A stretch of 64,000 nucleotides of DNA from Rhizobium sp. ICMP 5592 (GTDB taxonomy: Bacteria > Pseudomonadota > Alphaproteobacteria > Rhizobiales > Rhizobiaceae), in the NCBI RefSeq assembly GCF_009498525.1, contig NZ_QSNT01000003.1, positions 699,977 through 763,976 of the forward strand, read 5' to 3'. The position numbers were made by a program, and so were the translations under genes. The notes under the pieces are model-generated. The model ran no database searches. It saw only the letters and a list, made by a program, of their open reading frames with translations, and had not been told where the DNA came from. This document shows positions 17,327 to 25,245 of this stretch, one piece after another (within the stretch, counting starts at the first letter, position 1; every line of letters starts with the position of its first letter).

Positions 17327-17355
17327 ACGAGAGGCGGCGTCCCATCGCCTCTCGT
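17327..17355. terminator. hairpin between convergent genes, candidate terminator
   Basis: ACGAGAGGCG and CGCCTCTCGT form a perfect 10-bp stem with a 9-base loop, between the DUF305 gene and a convergent LysR gene. There is no T run on either side. Confidence 0.55.
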
Positions 17356-17360
17356 CGCGC

Positions 17361-18248
17361 CTAGATCTCTTCGGGTTTCGGGCGGTGGAACACGTGGTCC
17401 AACCATCCCGCGACCGCCCGAATTCTGATGGCATGACGAAGTTCGGCATGGGTCAGCAACCATACCTCCCGCACCGGCAGGCTCTTGTCATCGGTTTCGA
17501 CGCGGCAGAGCCCCTCGACACGCTCGGCCAGAATTTTGGGAAGTAATGCTCTGCCCAATCCGGCAATTGCGGCTTGAAGCAAGGCTTCCCCTTCGTTCAC
17601 CACAATAGCGCCGGCTCCGACCGATTTCTCTGCCTGCGCGGCGATCCAGCGAGCATGTGGCAGATGCATCATCGCATCCTCATAGACCAACCAGGGTAGT
17701 TTCTCCGCTCGGTCCTGCTTGCCGGCTGCCGTGTAGATTGCGTAGTCCAGGATCGCGATCCGCCGCGCCACAACCTTGCTGTTGGCCGCATCGGCGGGCC
17801 TTGCGAGGCGGATCGCCATATCCGCCTCGCGGCGGGTCAGATTGAAATTGCGGGAATCGCCGATGAGTTCCAATTGCAGGCTGGAATGGTGCGATAAAAT
17901 CTCGGCCGCGGCGGGTATCAGCAGGCGGTTGATGACGAAGGGTGGCGCCGTCAGGCGCACCTTGCCAAGCTCCGTCAGGTCGACGCCTTTCAGCGCTCCC
18001 GAAAGTGCGCCCACCTCTGCCTCGATCGCCTCTGCCCGCGCCACTGTGATCTCGCCCGCTGGCGTCGGCGCCATTACGCCACCCGCATCGCGCTGAAAGA
18101 GCGCGGCACCGAGCCTTTCCTCCAATGCCCGCAATCGCCGGCCAACCGTCGTTGCATCTGTCTTGAGTTCCCTGCCGGCTGCCGCGAAAGAAGACCCTCG
18201 CGCCAAAGCGAGGACATAGCGCAGATCGTTCCAGTCGATATCATGCAT
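17361..18248 (-). CDS. LysR-family transcriptional regulator, divergent from yciI-like gene
   Basis: DNA-binding protein of about 295 residues. The N-terminal winged HTH is seen in DLRYVLALARGSSFAAAGRE, with the recognition region TDATTVGRRLRALEERLG. A periplasmic-binding-like effector domain follows (about 90-290). The start at 18248 (MHDIDWNDLRY) fits the family better than the ATG seven codons upstream. It is divergent from a YciI-like gene, with a short intergenic region that carries a candidate LysR site at 18272-18284. The effector is unknown. Confidence 0.85.
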   Translation of the reverse strand: MHDIDWNDLRYVLALARGSSFAAAGRELKTDATTVGRRLRALEERLGAALFQRDAGGVMAPTPAGEITVARAEAIEAEVGALSGALKGVDLTELGKVRLTAPPFVINRLLIPAAAEILSHHSSLQLELIGDSRNFNLTRREADMAIRLARPADAANSKVVARRIAILDYAIYTAAGKQDRAEKLPWLVYEDAMMHLPHARWIAAQAEKSVGAGAIVVNEGEALLQAAIAGLGRALLPKILAERVEGLCRVETDDKSLPVREVWLLTHAELRHAIRIRAVAGWLDHVFHRPKPEEI

Positions 18249-18271
18249 TTTTGCAGCTTTCTTCGGCAAAT

Positions 18272-18284
18272 TTACCGCATGTAA
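18272..18284. promoter_or_regulatory. candidate LysR box (T-N11-A)
   Basis: TTAC-CGCAT-GTAA is a short inverted repeat that fits the T-N11-A rule for LysR binding. It lies in the 85-base gap between the divergent LysR and YciI-like genes. Confidence 0.4.
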
Positions 18285-18333
18285 TCACATTATTGCAGCC
18301 GTAAACTTCGAAAGTCCAGCAAGGAGAAATGCC

Positions 18334-18639
18334 GTGGAACTATTTGCCGTTTTATTCGAGGACGATCAGCAGCACGCCGCCGCGATACGACGGGAGCATA
18401 TGGAACATCATCTCGATTTCCTGCAGGCGAGCGCGGCCTTCATTCGCACGGCGGGGCCGCTTCGCAGGCCAGACAATACCGTTGCGGGTGGATTGTGGCT
18501 GGTCGAAGCGCAAGATGTCGCGGAGGTCGAGCGACTGGTGAGCGCCGATCCGTTCTGGTCCGCCGGCCTGCGGAAATCGATACAAGTGCTGGTCTGGAAC
18601 CGGGTCTTTGCGGATGGCGTCTGCCTATTGCGCCCATGA
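18334..18639 (+). CDS. YciI-like protein
   Basis: Small cytoplasmic protein of 101 residues in the YciI / ferredoxin-like dimeric alpha-beta-barrel group. The characteristic strands and helices are LFAVLFEDDQQHA, the His-containing REHMEHHLDFLQ, and VAEVERLVSADPFWSAGL. YciI proteins have been suggested as enzymes of small aromatic or halogenated compounds, but the function is unclear. It starts with GTG at 18334, chosen because AAGGAG lies 7 bases before it. The divergent LysR regulator probably controls it. Confidence 0.8.
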   Translation: MELFAVLFEDDQQHAAAIRREHMEHHLDFLQASAAFIRTAGPLRRPDNTVAGGLWLVEAQDVAEVERLVSADPFWSAGLRKSIQVLVWNRVFADGVCLLRP

Positions 18640-18655
18640 GCAGGGCCGGTTTCCG

Positions 18656-19558
18656 TCACTCCATGACCTGCGGCAGCCGAGCAGCGAGCAGGTCGATAAC
18701 CGCGCGCACCTTCAGCGGCAGGTGCGGCGTCTGCGGCCAGACGGCATGGGCGTGGAAGGTCAGGCCGGACATATCCGTCAGCACGGTCGAAAGATTGCCC
18801 GCCAGCACCTGGCCTCGTATCAGCCAGCAGGGTAGCAACGCAGCGCCCATTCCCGCCGCCGCGGCATCGGCCATCACTTCGAGATCGTCGAACCGCAACC
18901 GCGTCTTCGGCATATATTCGATGTCGACGCCATCAGCCTGCGGGAAGGTCCAGATCTTCACCTCGCCTGCGCGCGCGTAAGCGATGAGATCATGGCCCTC
19001 GAGGTCGGCGATGGTCTGAGGTGTCCCGCGCTTTGCAAGATAGGTGGGCGACGCGCAGACGACCATGCGATGTCGCGCCACCCTTCGCGTCACTAGCCCC
19101 GCGCTGTCCCGGAGCGGGCCGTTGCGGATGGCAAGATCGAAGCCCTCATCGAGGAGATCGACGACACGATCGTTGAAAGAGAGATCGAGTTCCAGGTTCG
19201 GATGGGCGCGGGCAAGCTCCATCAACAAAGGCGCGATACAGCGGCTGCCGAAGAGCACCGGCATCGAGATGCGCAAGCGTCCCGCCACCTCGCGCTTGCC
19301 GGATTCCAGCATCGCCTCGCCCGACTGTATCTCGTTTAGTGCCCGGCGGCAGCGCTCGTAAAAGGCCAAGCCCTCATCCGTCAGGCTTTGCGTGCGGGTG
19401 GTGCGGTGAAAGAGCCGGACGCTCAGGCGTCTCTCGAGCTTGGCGATGGTTTTGCCGATTGCCGAGCGTGACAAGTTCATGCGGGCCGCCGCCGCTGAAA
19501 AGCCACCTGCCTCCACCGCCTCCACGAATTCCGGAATGCCGTTGAGCATGTCATTCAT
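18656..19558 (-). CDS. LysR-family transcriptional regulator, divergent from oxidoreductase
   Basis: Regulator of 300 residues. The HTH region includes FVEAVEAGGFSAAAARMNLS and SAIGKTIAKLERRLSVRLF, followed by the common TRTQSLTDEGLAFYERC stretch and an effector-binding domain with ISMPVLFGSRCIAPLL. It reads away from an MDR-family oxidoreductase gene starting at 19669. The region between them carries an inverted repeat CAGTGG-N11-CCACTG, which suggests direct control of the oxidoreductase gene. Its effector is unknown. It belongs to the large AaeR/DsdC-like group of single-target LysR regulators. Confidence 0.87.
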   Translation of the reverse strand: MNDMLNGIPEFVEAVEAGGFSAAAARMNLSRSAIGKTIAKLERRLSVRLFHRTTRTQSLTDEGLAFYERCRRALNEIQSGEAMLESGKREVAGRLRISMPVLFGSRCIAPLLMELARAHPNLELDLSFNDRVVDLLDEGFDLAIRNGPLRDSAGLVTRRVARHRMVVCASPTYLAKRGTPQTIADLEGHDLIAYARAGEVKIWTFPQADGVDIEYMPKTRLRFDDLEVMADAAAAGMGAALLPCWLIRGQVLAGNLSTVLTDMSGLTFHAHAVWPQTPHLPLKVRAVIDLLAARLPQVME

Positions 19559-19585
19559 CGCTATTGTATCCCAAGAGGAACCAGT

Positions 19586-19608
19586 CAGTGGAAATCATAT
19601 CGCCACTG
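19586..19608. promoter_or_regulatory. inverted repeat CAGTGG-N11-CCACTG, candidate LysR operator
   Basis: A perfect 6-bp inverted repeat with an 11-base spacer lies between divergent LysR and oxidoreductase genes, 28 bases before the LysR start and about 60 before the oxidoreductase start. Confidence 0.5.
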
Positions 19609-19668
19609 GCGACCCATACGCAACGATATAGTGGCCTCCGTGCTTTCAATTTCTCGCAGGAGATCATT

Positions 19669-20694
19669 ATGACGAAGACCATGCGACGCTGGACACTGGA
19701 CACTTTCGGCGTCAATGCCCCTCTCAGCCTCACCGAGACCGACGTGCCCTCGCCAGCCCGCGGTGAAATCCTGGTGCGGACCACGGCGGTTTCGCTAAAT
19801 TATCGAGACAAGCTGATGCGGGAAACCGGCATGGGCCTGCCCATCCAGTTTCCCTTCGTACCCGCTTCCGACATGGCGGGCGTCGTCGAAGCCGTTGGCA
19901 ACGGGGTAACGCGGTTTGCACCCGGCGACCGGGTTATCTCCACCTTCCACCCCGGCTGGATCGACGACAAGCCACCCGGCAATGCGCGCAATCCGCCGTA
20001 TCAGTCGCTTGGTGGCTTTTACCCCGGCGTGCTCTCAGAATATGTCGCCTTCCCCGAAGGCTGGTTCGTCGCCGCACCGACAAGCATCGATGACGGCGAG
20101 GCGAGTACTTTGCCCTGCGCCGGCCTGACGGCCTGGTTCGCACTGGTGGAACGCGGCAAGATCAAGCCAGGCGACACCGTGCTGGTGCAGGGAACCGGCG
20201 GAGTGTCGATGTTCGGGTTGCAGATCGCGGCGGCGCAGGGTGCCGACGTCTTCGTGACGTCCTCCGGCCCGGAAAAGCTGGCGCGGGCAAAGGCGCTTGG
20301 CGCCCGCCATGGTATCGACCGCAATACAACCGACTGGGTGGAGGAAGTCTACCGCCTCACCCATGATCGCGGCATCGACCATATCTTTGAAATCGCCGGT
20401 GGACCGCATCTCGGCCAATCGCTGAAGGCGGTGGCCGTGCATGGCCGTATCTCGGTCATCGGTGTACTGGAAGGATTTGACCTGTCCGGGCCGGCCGGAC
20501 CGGTATTGCTGAAATCCCCGGTCATTCAGGGCATTTCCGTCGGCCATCGCCGTGCGCTCGAGGATTTCGTCCGCGCTGTCGACCGGATCGGCCTGAAGCC
20601 GGTCATCGATCATCGCTATGCTTTCAGCGAGGTTCCCTCCGCCTTCGATCATCTCGATCGCGGCGCCTTCGGCAAGATCGTCATCGAGCTTTGA
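19669..20694 (+). CDS. NAD(P)-dependent alcohol dehydrogenase / quinone reductase-like (MDR superfamily)
   Basis: Cytoplasmic oxidoreductase of 341 residues. The GroES-like N-terminal domain contains LNYRDKLMRETGM and FPFVPASDMAGVVEAVG. The nucleotide-binding Rossmann domain has the glycine motif VLVQGTGGVSMFGLQIA. The cysteine/histidine zinc ligands of true alcohol dehydrogenases are not evident, so it is closer to the zinc-free quinone oxidoreductase branch. GGAG before the ATG at 19669 fixes the start. A divergent LysR gene and an inverted repeat control the promoter region, and a strong hairpin follows the stop. Confidence 0.85.
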   Translation: MTKTMRRWTLDTFGVNAPLSLTETDVPSPARGEILVRTTAVSLNYRDKLMRETGMGLPIQFPFVPASDMAGVVEAVGNGVTRFAPGDRVISTFHPGWIDDKPPGNARNPPYQSLGGFYPGVLSEYVAFPEGWFVAAPTSIDDGEASTLPCAGLTAWFALVERGKIKPGDTVLVQGTGGVSMFGLQIAAAQGADVFVTSSGPEKLARAKALGARHGIDRNTTDWVEEVYRLTHDRGIDHIFEIAGGPHLGQSLKAVAVHGRISVIGVLEGFDLSGPAGPVLLKSPVIQGISVGHRRALEDFVRAVDRIGLKPVIDHRYAFSEVPSAFDHLDRGAFGKIVIEL

Positions 20695-20699
20695 TGACA

Positions 20700-20732
20700 A
20701 CCGAGCCGTCGTCAGGGAGACGGCGGCTCGGT
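20700..20732. terminator. long hairpin between convergent oxidoreductase and aldo-keto reductase genes
   Basis: ACCGAGCCGTCGTC and GACGGCGGCTCGGT form a 14-bp stem with one G-T wobble and a 5-base loop (AGGGA). There is no strong T run. Its place between convergent stops suggests a shared terminator. Confidence 0.65.
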
Positions 20733-20743
20733 CTCGGCATACA

Positions 20744-21793
20744 TCAGGCCTTCGGTTCGAACGGCTGCGGAATGCGCGCTGCTCCCTGGCGGGCGAGCAT
20801 CCAACCGGGATATTCGGGCGTAAGCGCGCTGACCTGATCCAGCTTGGCGATATCGTCGGAATCGAGCTTCAGGTTGACGGCGGCAAGGTTCTGGTCGAGC
20901 TGATCAAGGCGTTTGGCACCGATGATGATGCTGGTGACGAAGGGTTTCGCCAGAATCCAGGCCAGTGCCACGGTCGCGACGCTGGCACCGTGTTTCTCGG
21001 CCACTTCGCGCATGGCGGCGACACAGGCCCAGGCGCGATCCTTATCGACCGGCGGGAAGTCGAAGCTTGCCCGCCGTCCCTCGCCATTGCCCGGAGCGCC
21101 CGGACCGTACTTGCCGGAAAGCAAGCCGCCGGCAAGCGGCGACCAGACCATTAGGCCAAGCTTCTCCTCGTTCATCAGCGGCACGATCTCACGCTCGAGA
21201 TCGCGGCCAGCGATGGAATAATAGGCCTGCACCGTCTCGAAGCGGGCAAAGCCGCGGCGTTCGGACATGCCGAGCGCCTTGGCGATGCGCCATGCCTGCC
21301 AGTTGGACACGCCGACATAGCGCACCAGCCCGCGCGAGACGAGATCGTCGAGCGCCCGCAGAGTTTCATCGATCGGCGTGACCGTATCCGTGGCGTGGAT
21401 CTGATAGAGGTCGATATGGTCGGTCTGCAGCCGCTCAAGGCTTGCCTGAACCGAATCCATGATATGCCCGCGCGAGGCGCCGCGATCGTTGGGCTTGTCG
21501 CCCATGACGCCATAGACCTTGGTGGCGATGACGACGTCCTTGCGTGGTACGCCGAGATTCTTCAGCGCTTGGCCGAGGATCTTTTCCGAATTGCCGAAGG
21601 AATAGACGTCGGCGGTGTCGATGAAGTTGATGCCGGCGGCGAGCGAGCTTTCGACGATCCTGTCGGCCGTTGCCTGGTCGACATCGGCGATCGAGCCCCA
21701 CATGCTGTTGGGAGTAGCTTCGCCGAAGGTCATGGTGCCGAGGCAGAGTTCGGAGACGAATAGGCCGGTATTGCCGAGCTGGTTATAACGCAT
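20744..21793 (-). CDS. aldo/keto reductase
   Basis: Cytoplasmic NADPH-dependent oxidoreductase of 349 residues with a TIM-barrel fold. Features are MRYNQLGNTGLFVSELCLGT, the catalytic-region NFIDTADVYSFGNSEKILG (Asp and Tyr of the tetrad), VIATKVYG (Lys), the His in LYQIHATD, and GASVATVALAWILAKPFVTS near the cofactor site. The start at 21793 fits the family; the in-frame sequence upstream is unlike coding sequence. Substrate unknown. It is convergent with the oxidoreductase gene. A small hairpin CCGGAAG-ATGG-CTTCCGG at 21818-21835 lies in its leader. Confidence 0.9.
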   Translation of the reverse strand: MRYNQLGNTGLFVSELCLGTMTFGEATPNSMWGSIADVDQATADRIVESSLAAGINFIDTADVYSFGNSEKILGQALKNLGVPRKDVVIATKVYGVMGDKPNDRGASRGHIMDSVQASLERLQTDHIDLYQIHATDTVTPIDETLRALDDLVSRGLVRYVGVSNWQAWRIAKALGMSERRGFARFETVQAYYSIAGRDLEREIVPLMNEEKLGLMVWSPLAGGLLSGKYGPGAPGNGEGRRASFDFPPVDKDRAWACVAAMREVAEKHGASVATVALAWILAKPFVTSIIIGAKRLDQLDQNLAAVNLKLDSDDIAKLDQVSALTPEYPGWMLARQGAARIPQPFEPKA

Positions 21794-22092
21794 CTGAGAA
21801 AATTCCCTTGTGGTCCGCCGGAAGATGGCTTCCGGCCGGTGAATCCTGATCTCTTGGCTATTGGCCTCGGCATGACAGCCACTCATTGGTTCTGTCTTGA
21901 GGAGGTCCGGAGATGATCGTCGAGGGGCGGGCCCGCCGCCACCTGGACAATATCGACATAATGCACCGGAATCCGATTTCAACGCGAGACCCGGCGCCGA
22001 TCACAATCCGGTTACCGCCGCTTTGTTCTTGCCTCCCTGCCGGCGCGCGATAGAATCCCGCCTTCATCCAATCCGCAAGGACGGACAGGCCC
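21794..22092. other. intergenic region between divergent AKR and HAD genes
   Basis: About 300 bases without a gene. It contains the perfect 7-bp hairpin CCGGAAG-ATGG-CTTCCGG at 21818-21835 in the leader of the aldo-keto reductase gene. I see nothing else distinct. Confidence 0.5.
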
Positions 22093-22797
22093 ATGCCGCA
22101 ACGCCCGCTGACCACCATCGGCTTCGATGCCGACGACACGCTCTGGCAGAACGAACAATTCTACCGGCTGACCGAACGGCAGTTCGCCGAATTGCTCGCC
22201 GACCATGCCGAAAGCGAGAGCATTTCCCAAAAATTGCTGGAAGCCGAGAAGCGCAATCTGCACCACTATGGCTTCGGCATCAAAGGCTTCACGCTTTCGA
22301 TGATCGAGACGGCGATCGAGATCACCAAGGGCGAGGTGCCGGCAACGGTGATCGCGCAAATCCTCGATATCGGCCGCGATCTGCTTTCCCATCCCGTCGA
22401 AACGCTTCCCGATGTCCGGGCAACGCTGGAAGCTCTGGCGGGCAACTATCTGCTGGTGCTGATCACCAAGGGCGATCTCTTCGACCAGGAGCGCAAGCTT
22501 GCACAATCCGGCCTCGGCGATCTCTTCGACGCCGTCGAAATCGTCTCCGACAAGAACGCCTCCACCTATCGCCGCATCTTCTCGAAAGTCGGCGATGGTG
22601 CTGAACGGGCCATGATGGTCGGCAATTCGCTCAAGTCCGACATCGTGCCTGCGCTCGCCGCCGGCAGCTACGGCGTCTTCATTCCGCACGAGCTCACCTG
22701 GATCTTCGAACATGTCGAAGAACCGACGCAGGCGCCGCGATTCCGCAAGATCGGATATCTTGGGGAACTGCACGGCATCATCAAGGGATTATCCTAA
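22093..22797 (+). CDS. HAD family hydrolase
   Basis: Predicted phosphatase of 234 residues. Motif I is IGFDADDTLWQNE with the nucleophile aspartate pair (D-x-D). Motif II sits in LLVLITKGD, the lysine in IVSDKN, and motif IV in MMVGNSLKSDIVPALAAG. An alpha-helical cap (about 25-100) lies after motif I. The substrate cannot be read from the sequence. The stop lies 5 bases from the convergent stop of an exported protein gene, leaving no room for a terminator outside the coding regions. Confidence 0.87.
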   Translation: MPQRPLTTIGFDADDTLWQNEQFYRLTERQFAELLADHAESESISQKLLEAEKRNLHHYGFGIKGFTLSMIETAIEITKGEVPATVIAQILDIGRDLLSHPVETLPDVRATLEALAGNYLLVLITKGDLFDQERKLAQSGLGDLFDAVEIVSDKNASTYRRIFSKVGDGAERAMMVGNSLKSDIVPALAAGSYGVFIPHELTWIFEHVEEPTQAPRFRKIGYLGELHGIIKGLS

Positions 22798-22802
22798 GAC
22801 CC

Positions 22803-23351
22803 TCATTGTCCCTGCTTTGATCTCGGCGGGAATAGCATCGGCCCTTGATTCACGGGCTTGTCCTGCTGTTGCGCGGCCGGCGGATTGGGGTCGATGAGGA
22901 TCTCATAGGGTGCGCCGAGGCCGCGACGGCGGGTGACGCGGGAGTAATAGGGCTTGATCAGCCATGTCGTGTCTTCATTGACGGTGACGTCGGCGGTCAT
23001 GCCGTCCTCGTCGGTGCCGAAGAAGGATTCGTCGTCGTTCGAGGAGAGATCGAAGATAGCCATGAAGGCGTATTTGCTCTTCGAACTGAAGGTGATCCGG
23101 ACGTGCTGGCCCTTCTTCAGCGGCAGCATATAGACCTTGCCCTTGCCGAATTTCGTCCAGCCGGTCAGCTTCTCCAGCACGGCGGGGAAGCCAAGCTTTT
23201 CCACGGTCTCTCCACGATCGAGCTGCGGCAGCTGGAGCTGCTGCTCGTCACTCTTCACGCTGTCGCCGCTCTGGCTAGCCTGCGCATAGACGGTATGACC
23301 GACCGGCAGAGTGAAGGCGAGCAGGGAGAAGGCAAGAACCAGACGTCTCAT
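22803..23351 (-). CDS. exported protein of unknown function
   Basis: A 182-residue protein with a signal peptide (MRRLVLAFSLLAFTLPVGHTVYA). The mature protein is mostly beta and polar, with RFDRGETVEKLG-like and LPLKKGQHVRITFSSKSKYAFMA stretches and a proline/glutamine-rich tail (PPAAQQQDKPVNQ). It lacks cysteines and membrane segments. I do not recognise a named domain; similar proteins in rhizobia are periplasmic hypotheticals. Its ATG overlaps the stop of the tag gene by four bases (ATGA), so it is translated after tag although no functional link is evident. Confidence 0.72.
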   Translation of the reverse strand: MRRLVLAFSLLAFTLPVGHTVYAQASQSGDSVKSDEQQLQLPQLDRGETVEKLGFPAVLEKLTGWTKFGKGKVYMLPLKKGQHVRITFSSKSKYAFMAIFDLSSNDDESFFGTDEDGMTADVTVNEDTTWLIKPYYSRVTRRRGLGAPYEILIDPNPPAAQQQDKPVNQGPMLFPPRSKQGQ

Positions 23352-23977
23352 GGCCGCACCAATGCGCTGCGCATCGCCTCCACCTCTTTCCGGCAGTAAC
23401 AACCTTCGATGTGATCGTTGACGAGGCCCATGGCCTGCATGAAGGCATAAACCGTGGTCGGCCCGACGAAGGTCCAGCCGCGCTTCTTCAGGTCCTTCGA
23501 GATACGCACGGAGACCGGCGTCGTCGGATTGGCGGCGATGGTCGCATAGTCGACCAAGGCGGGACGCTCCGCAGCCGTCGGCTCGAAACCCCAAAAGTAG
23601 CGAGCGAGCGAACCGAATTCGGCGCGCAGCTCGATGGCGCGGCGGGCATTGTTGATGGTGGAGACGATCTTGCCGCGATGGCGGATGATGCCGGCATCGG
23701 CGAGGCAGCGCTCGATATCGGCATCGCCGAATGTCGCTACCTTGTCGAAATCGAAACCTGCGAAGGCGGCGCGGAAATTCTCGCGCTTGCGCAGGATCGT
23801 CAGCCAGGAGAGACCGGACTGGAAGCCCTCCAGGCAGATCTTCTCGAACAGCCTGATATCGTCGAGGACGGGCTTGCCCCATTCCTGATCGTGATAGCGC
23901 TGATATTCCGGCAGATTGCCATGCCAGGCGCAGCGGTCCTTGCCGTCCTCACCGGTGATGATGCCCGTTCCGGCCAT
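23348..23977 (-). CDS. tag: DNA-3-methyladenine glycosylase I
   Basis: Base-excision repair enzyme of 209 residues that removes 3-methyladenine from DNA. The zinc-binding residues fit E. coli Tag: C16 and H29 (spacing 13, in CAWHG and YHDQEWG) and a C-terminal HIEGC pair. Other family stretches are EGFQSGLSWLTILRKRENF and KKRGWTFVGPTTVYAFMQA. Length is slightly longer than E. coli Tag (187) through an N-terminal extension. The exported-protein gene downstream overlaps its stop. Any adaptive (alkylation) control is not visible. Confidence 0.93.
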   Translation of the reverse strand: MAGTGIITGEDGKDRCAWHGNLPEYQRYHDQEWGKPVLDDIRLFEKICLEGFQSGLSWLTILRKRENFRAAFAGFDFDKVATFGDADIERCLADAGIIRHRGKIVSTINNARRAIELRAEFGSLARYFWGFEPTAAERPALVDYATIAANPTTPVSVRISKDLKKRGWTFVGPTTVYAFMQAMGLVNDHIEGCYCRKEVEAMRSALVRP

Positions 23978-24280
23978 AGTCGTGTTTCGTCCCCTATGTC
24001 AGAGCGTGATCGCGAAAACAGCTAGACAGCTATCGGATAAGATCAGGCCAATCAAATGCTTAAGATCGAGAGGACGATTCGAAGACAAATCATCTCGATT
24101 CTGGGTTTACCATTTGCAAACCGTCTTTCCAAACCAAGTCGTAACCCTGACAAAAGGTTTATCGGTTTCGCGGCGTTTTAATGAACAGCCATTTACCATT
24201 CGCTGGCGCGCAAATGTCACCATACTCGCGACCGGGCGCAATTACGCCCCTCTTCGGCCCATTTGTAGAGAGTTTGTCCG
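23978..24280. other. intergenic region upstream of the first L,D-transpeptidase gene
   Basis: About 300 bases between the divergent tag and transpeptidase genes, AT-richer than the surroundings. A fragment GAGCGTGATCGCGAAAACA near 24002 resembles intergenic palindromic elements common in rhizobia, but no complete repeat is visible. Promoters of both neighbours should lie here. Confidence 0.45.
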
Positions 24281-25042
24281 ATGATGAAACAATGCATTTT
24301 ACTCGCCGTGGGCGCCGTGAGCCTGTTTGCCTCCAGCGCCTTCGCCGATGACCGCTACCAGTCGCGCCCGCCCGTCATCGTCAGCCCTGACCTCACCGCC
24401 CCATGGGTGATGCAGCTCGGCGGCGGCAATGTGCAGCCGGCCGTCTATCCGGTTCGTCCGGCAGCACGGCAGGCAGCCAATCCGCAGGCGCAGCGCGCGA
24501 TCCAGCCGCGCGGCCTGTTCGCACGCCCCGCCGTCCAGCAGGTGGCCGCCGTTAGGCCGCAATATCCGGCAATCCGTGGTCAGCTCGATCCGCAATTCCT
24601 GCCGCAGGTGGTCGACTACCAGACCAAGGAAAAGCCGGGCACCATCGTCATCGATACCAATAATCGCTTCCTTTACCTGGTGATGGACGGCGGCCAGGCG
24701 AGGCGCTATGGCGTCGGCGTCGGCAAGCCCGGTTTCGAATGGGCTGGCGCCCACACAGTCACCCGCAAGCAGGAATGGCCGGACTGGACGCCGCCGCGAG
24801 AAATGGTGGCGCGTGAAGCCGCCAAGGGCCACTATCTGCCGGCGCGCATGGATGGCGGCGAAGCCAATCCGCTCGGCGCCCGCGCTATGTATCTTGGTTC
24901 GACCCTCTACCGCATCCACGGCACCAATGCTCCATGGAGCATCGGCAGCGCTGTATCCTCCGGCTGCATCCGCCTGCGCAATGAAGATGTCATCGACCTC
25001 TATAACCGGGTTAACGTTGGGACGCGGGTCATCGTCATGTGA
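24281..25042 (+). CDS. L,D-transpeptidase, YkuD family (first of two)
   Basis: Periplasmic enzyme of 253 residues with signal peptide (LLAVGAVSLFASSAFA). A Pro/Gln/Ala-rich linker covers about 25-115. The YkuD catalytic domain (about 119-252) has the signature HGTNAPWSIG with H213 and SSGCIRLRNEDV with nucleophile C229. Such enzymes make 3-3 cross-links in peptidoglycan or attach outer-membrane proteins to it, both important in rhizobia. A close relative follows 200 bases downstream. The start at 24281 gives the signal peptide directly. Confidence 0.93.
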   Translation: MMKQCILLAVGAVSLFASSAFADDRYQSRPPVIVSPDLTAPWVMQLGGGNVQPAVYPVRPAARQAANPQAQRAIQPRGLFARPAVQQVAAVRPQYPAIRGQLDPQFLPQVVDYQTKEKPGTIVIDTNNRFLYLVMDGGQARRYGVGVGKPGFEWAGAHTVTRKQEWPDWTPPREMVAREAAKGHYLPARMDGGEANPLGARAMYLGSTLYRIHGTNAPWSIGSAVSSGCIRLRNEDVIDLYNRVNVGTRVIVM

Positions 25043-25245
25043 TGGGTAACAAGATTGCTGCGCACGGCACTGGTCGGACGCGGCAATGCTATTGCCGGAT
25101 TGCTATAACCCGACAGTAACAAGCTCCCCCTCACCAGAATAGGCAACCCCTCCAGCGGCGCAGTCTTTATCATACGCAATTTGATCTTGATCCTCTCCCG
25201 CGTTTCGCTAGTTTCTTGGCTAGTAAATGGAGAGGGGAATCACGG

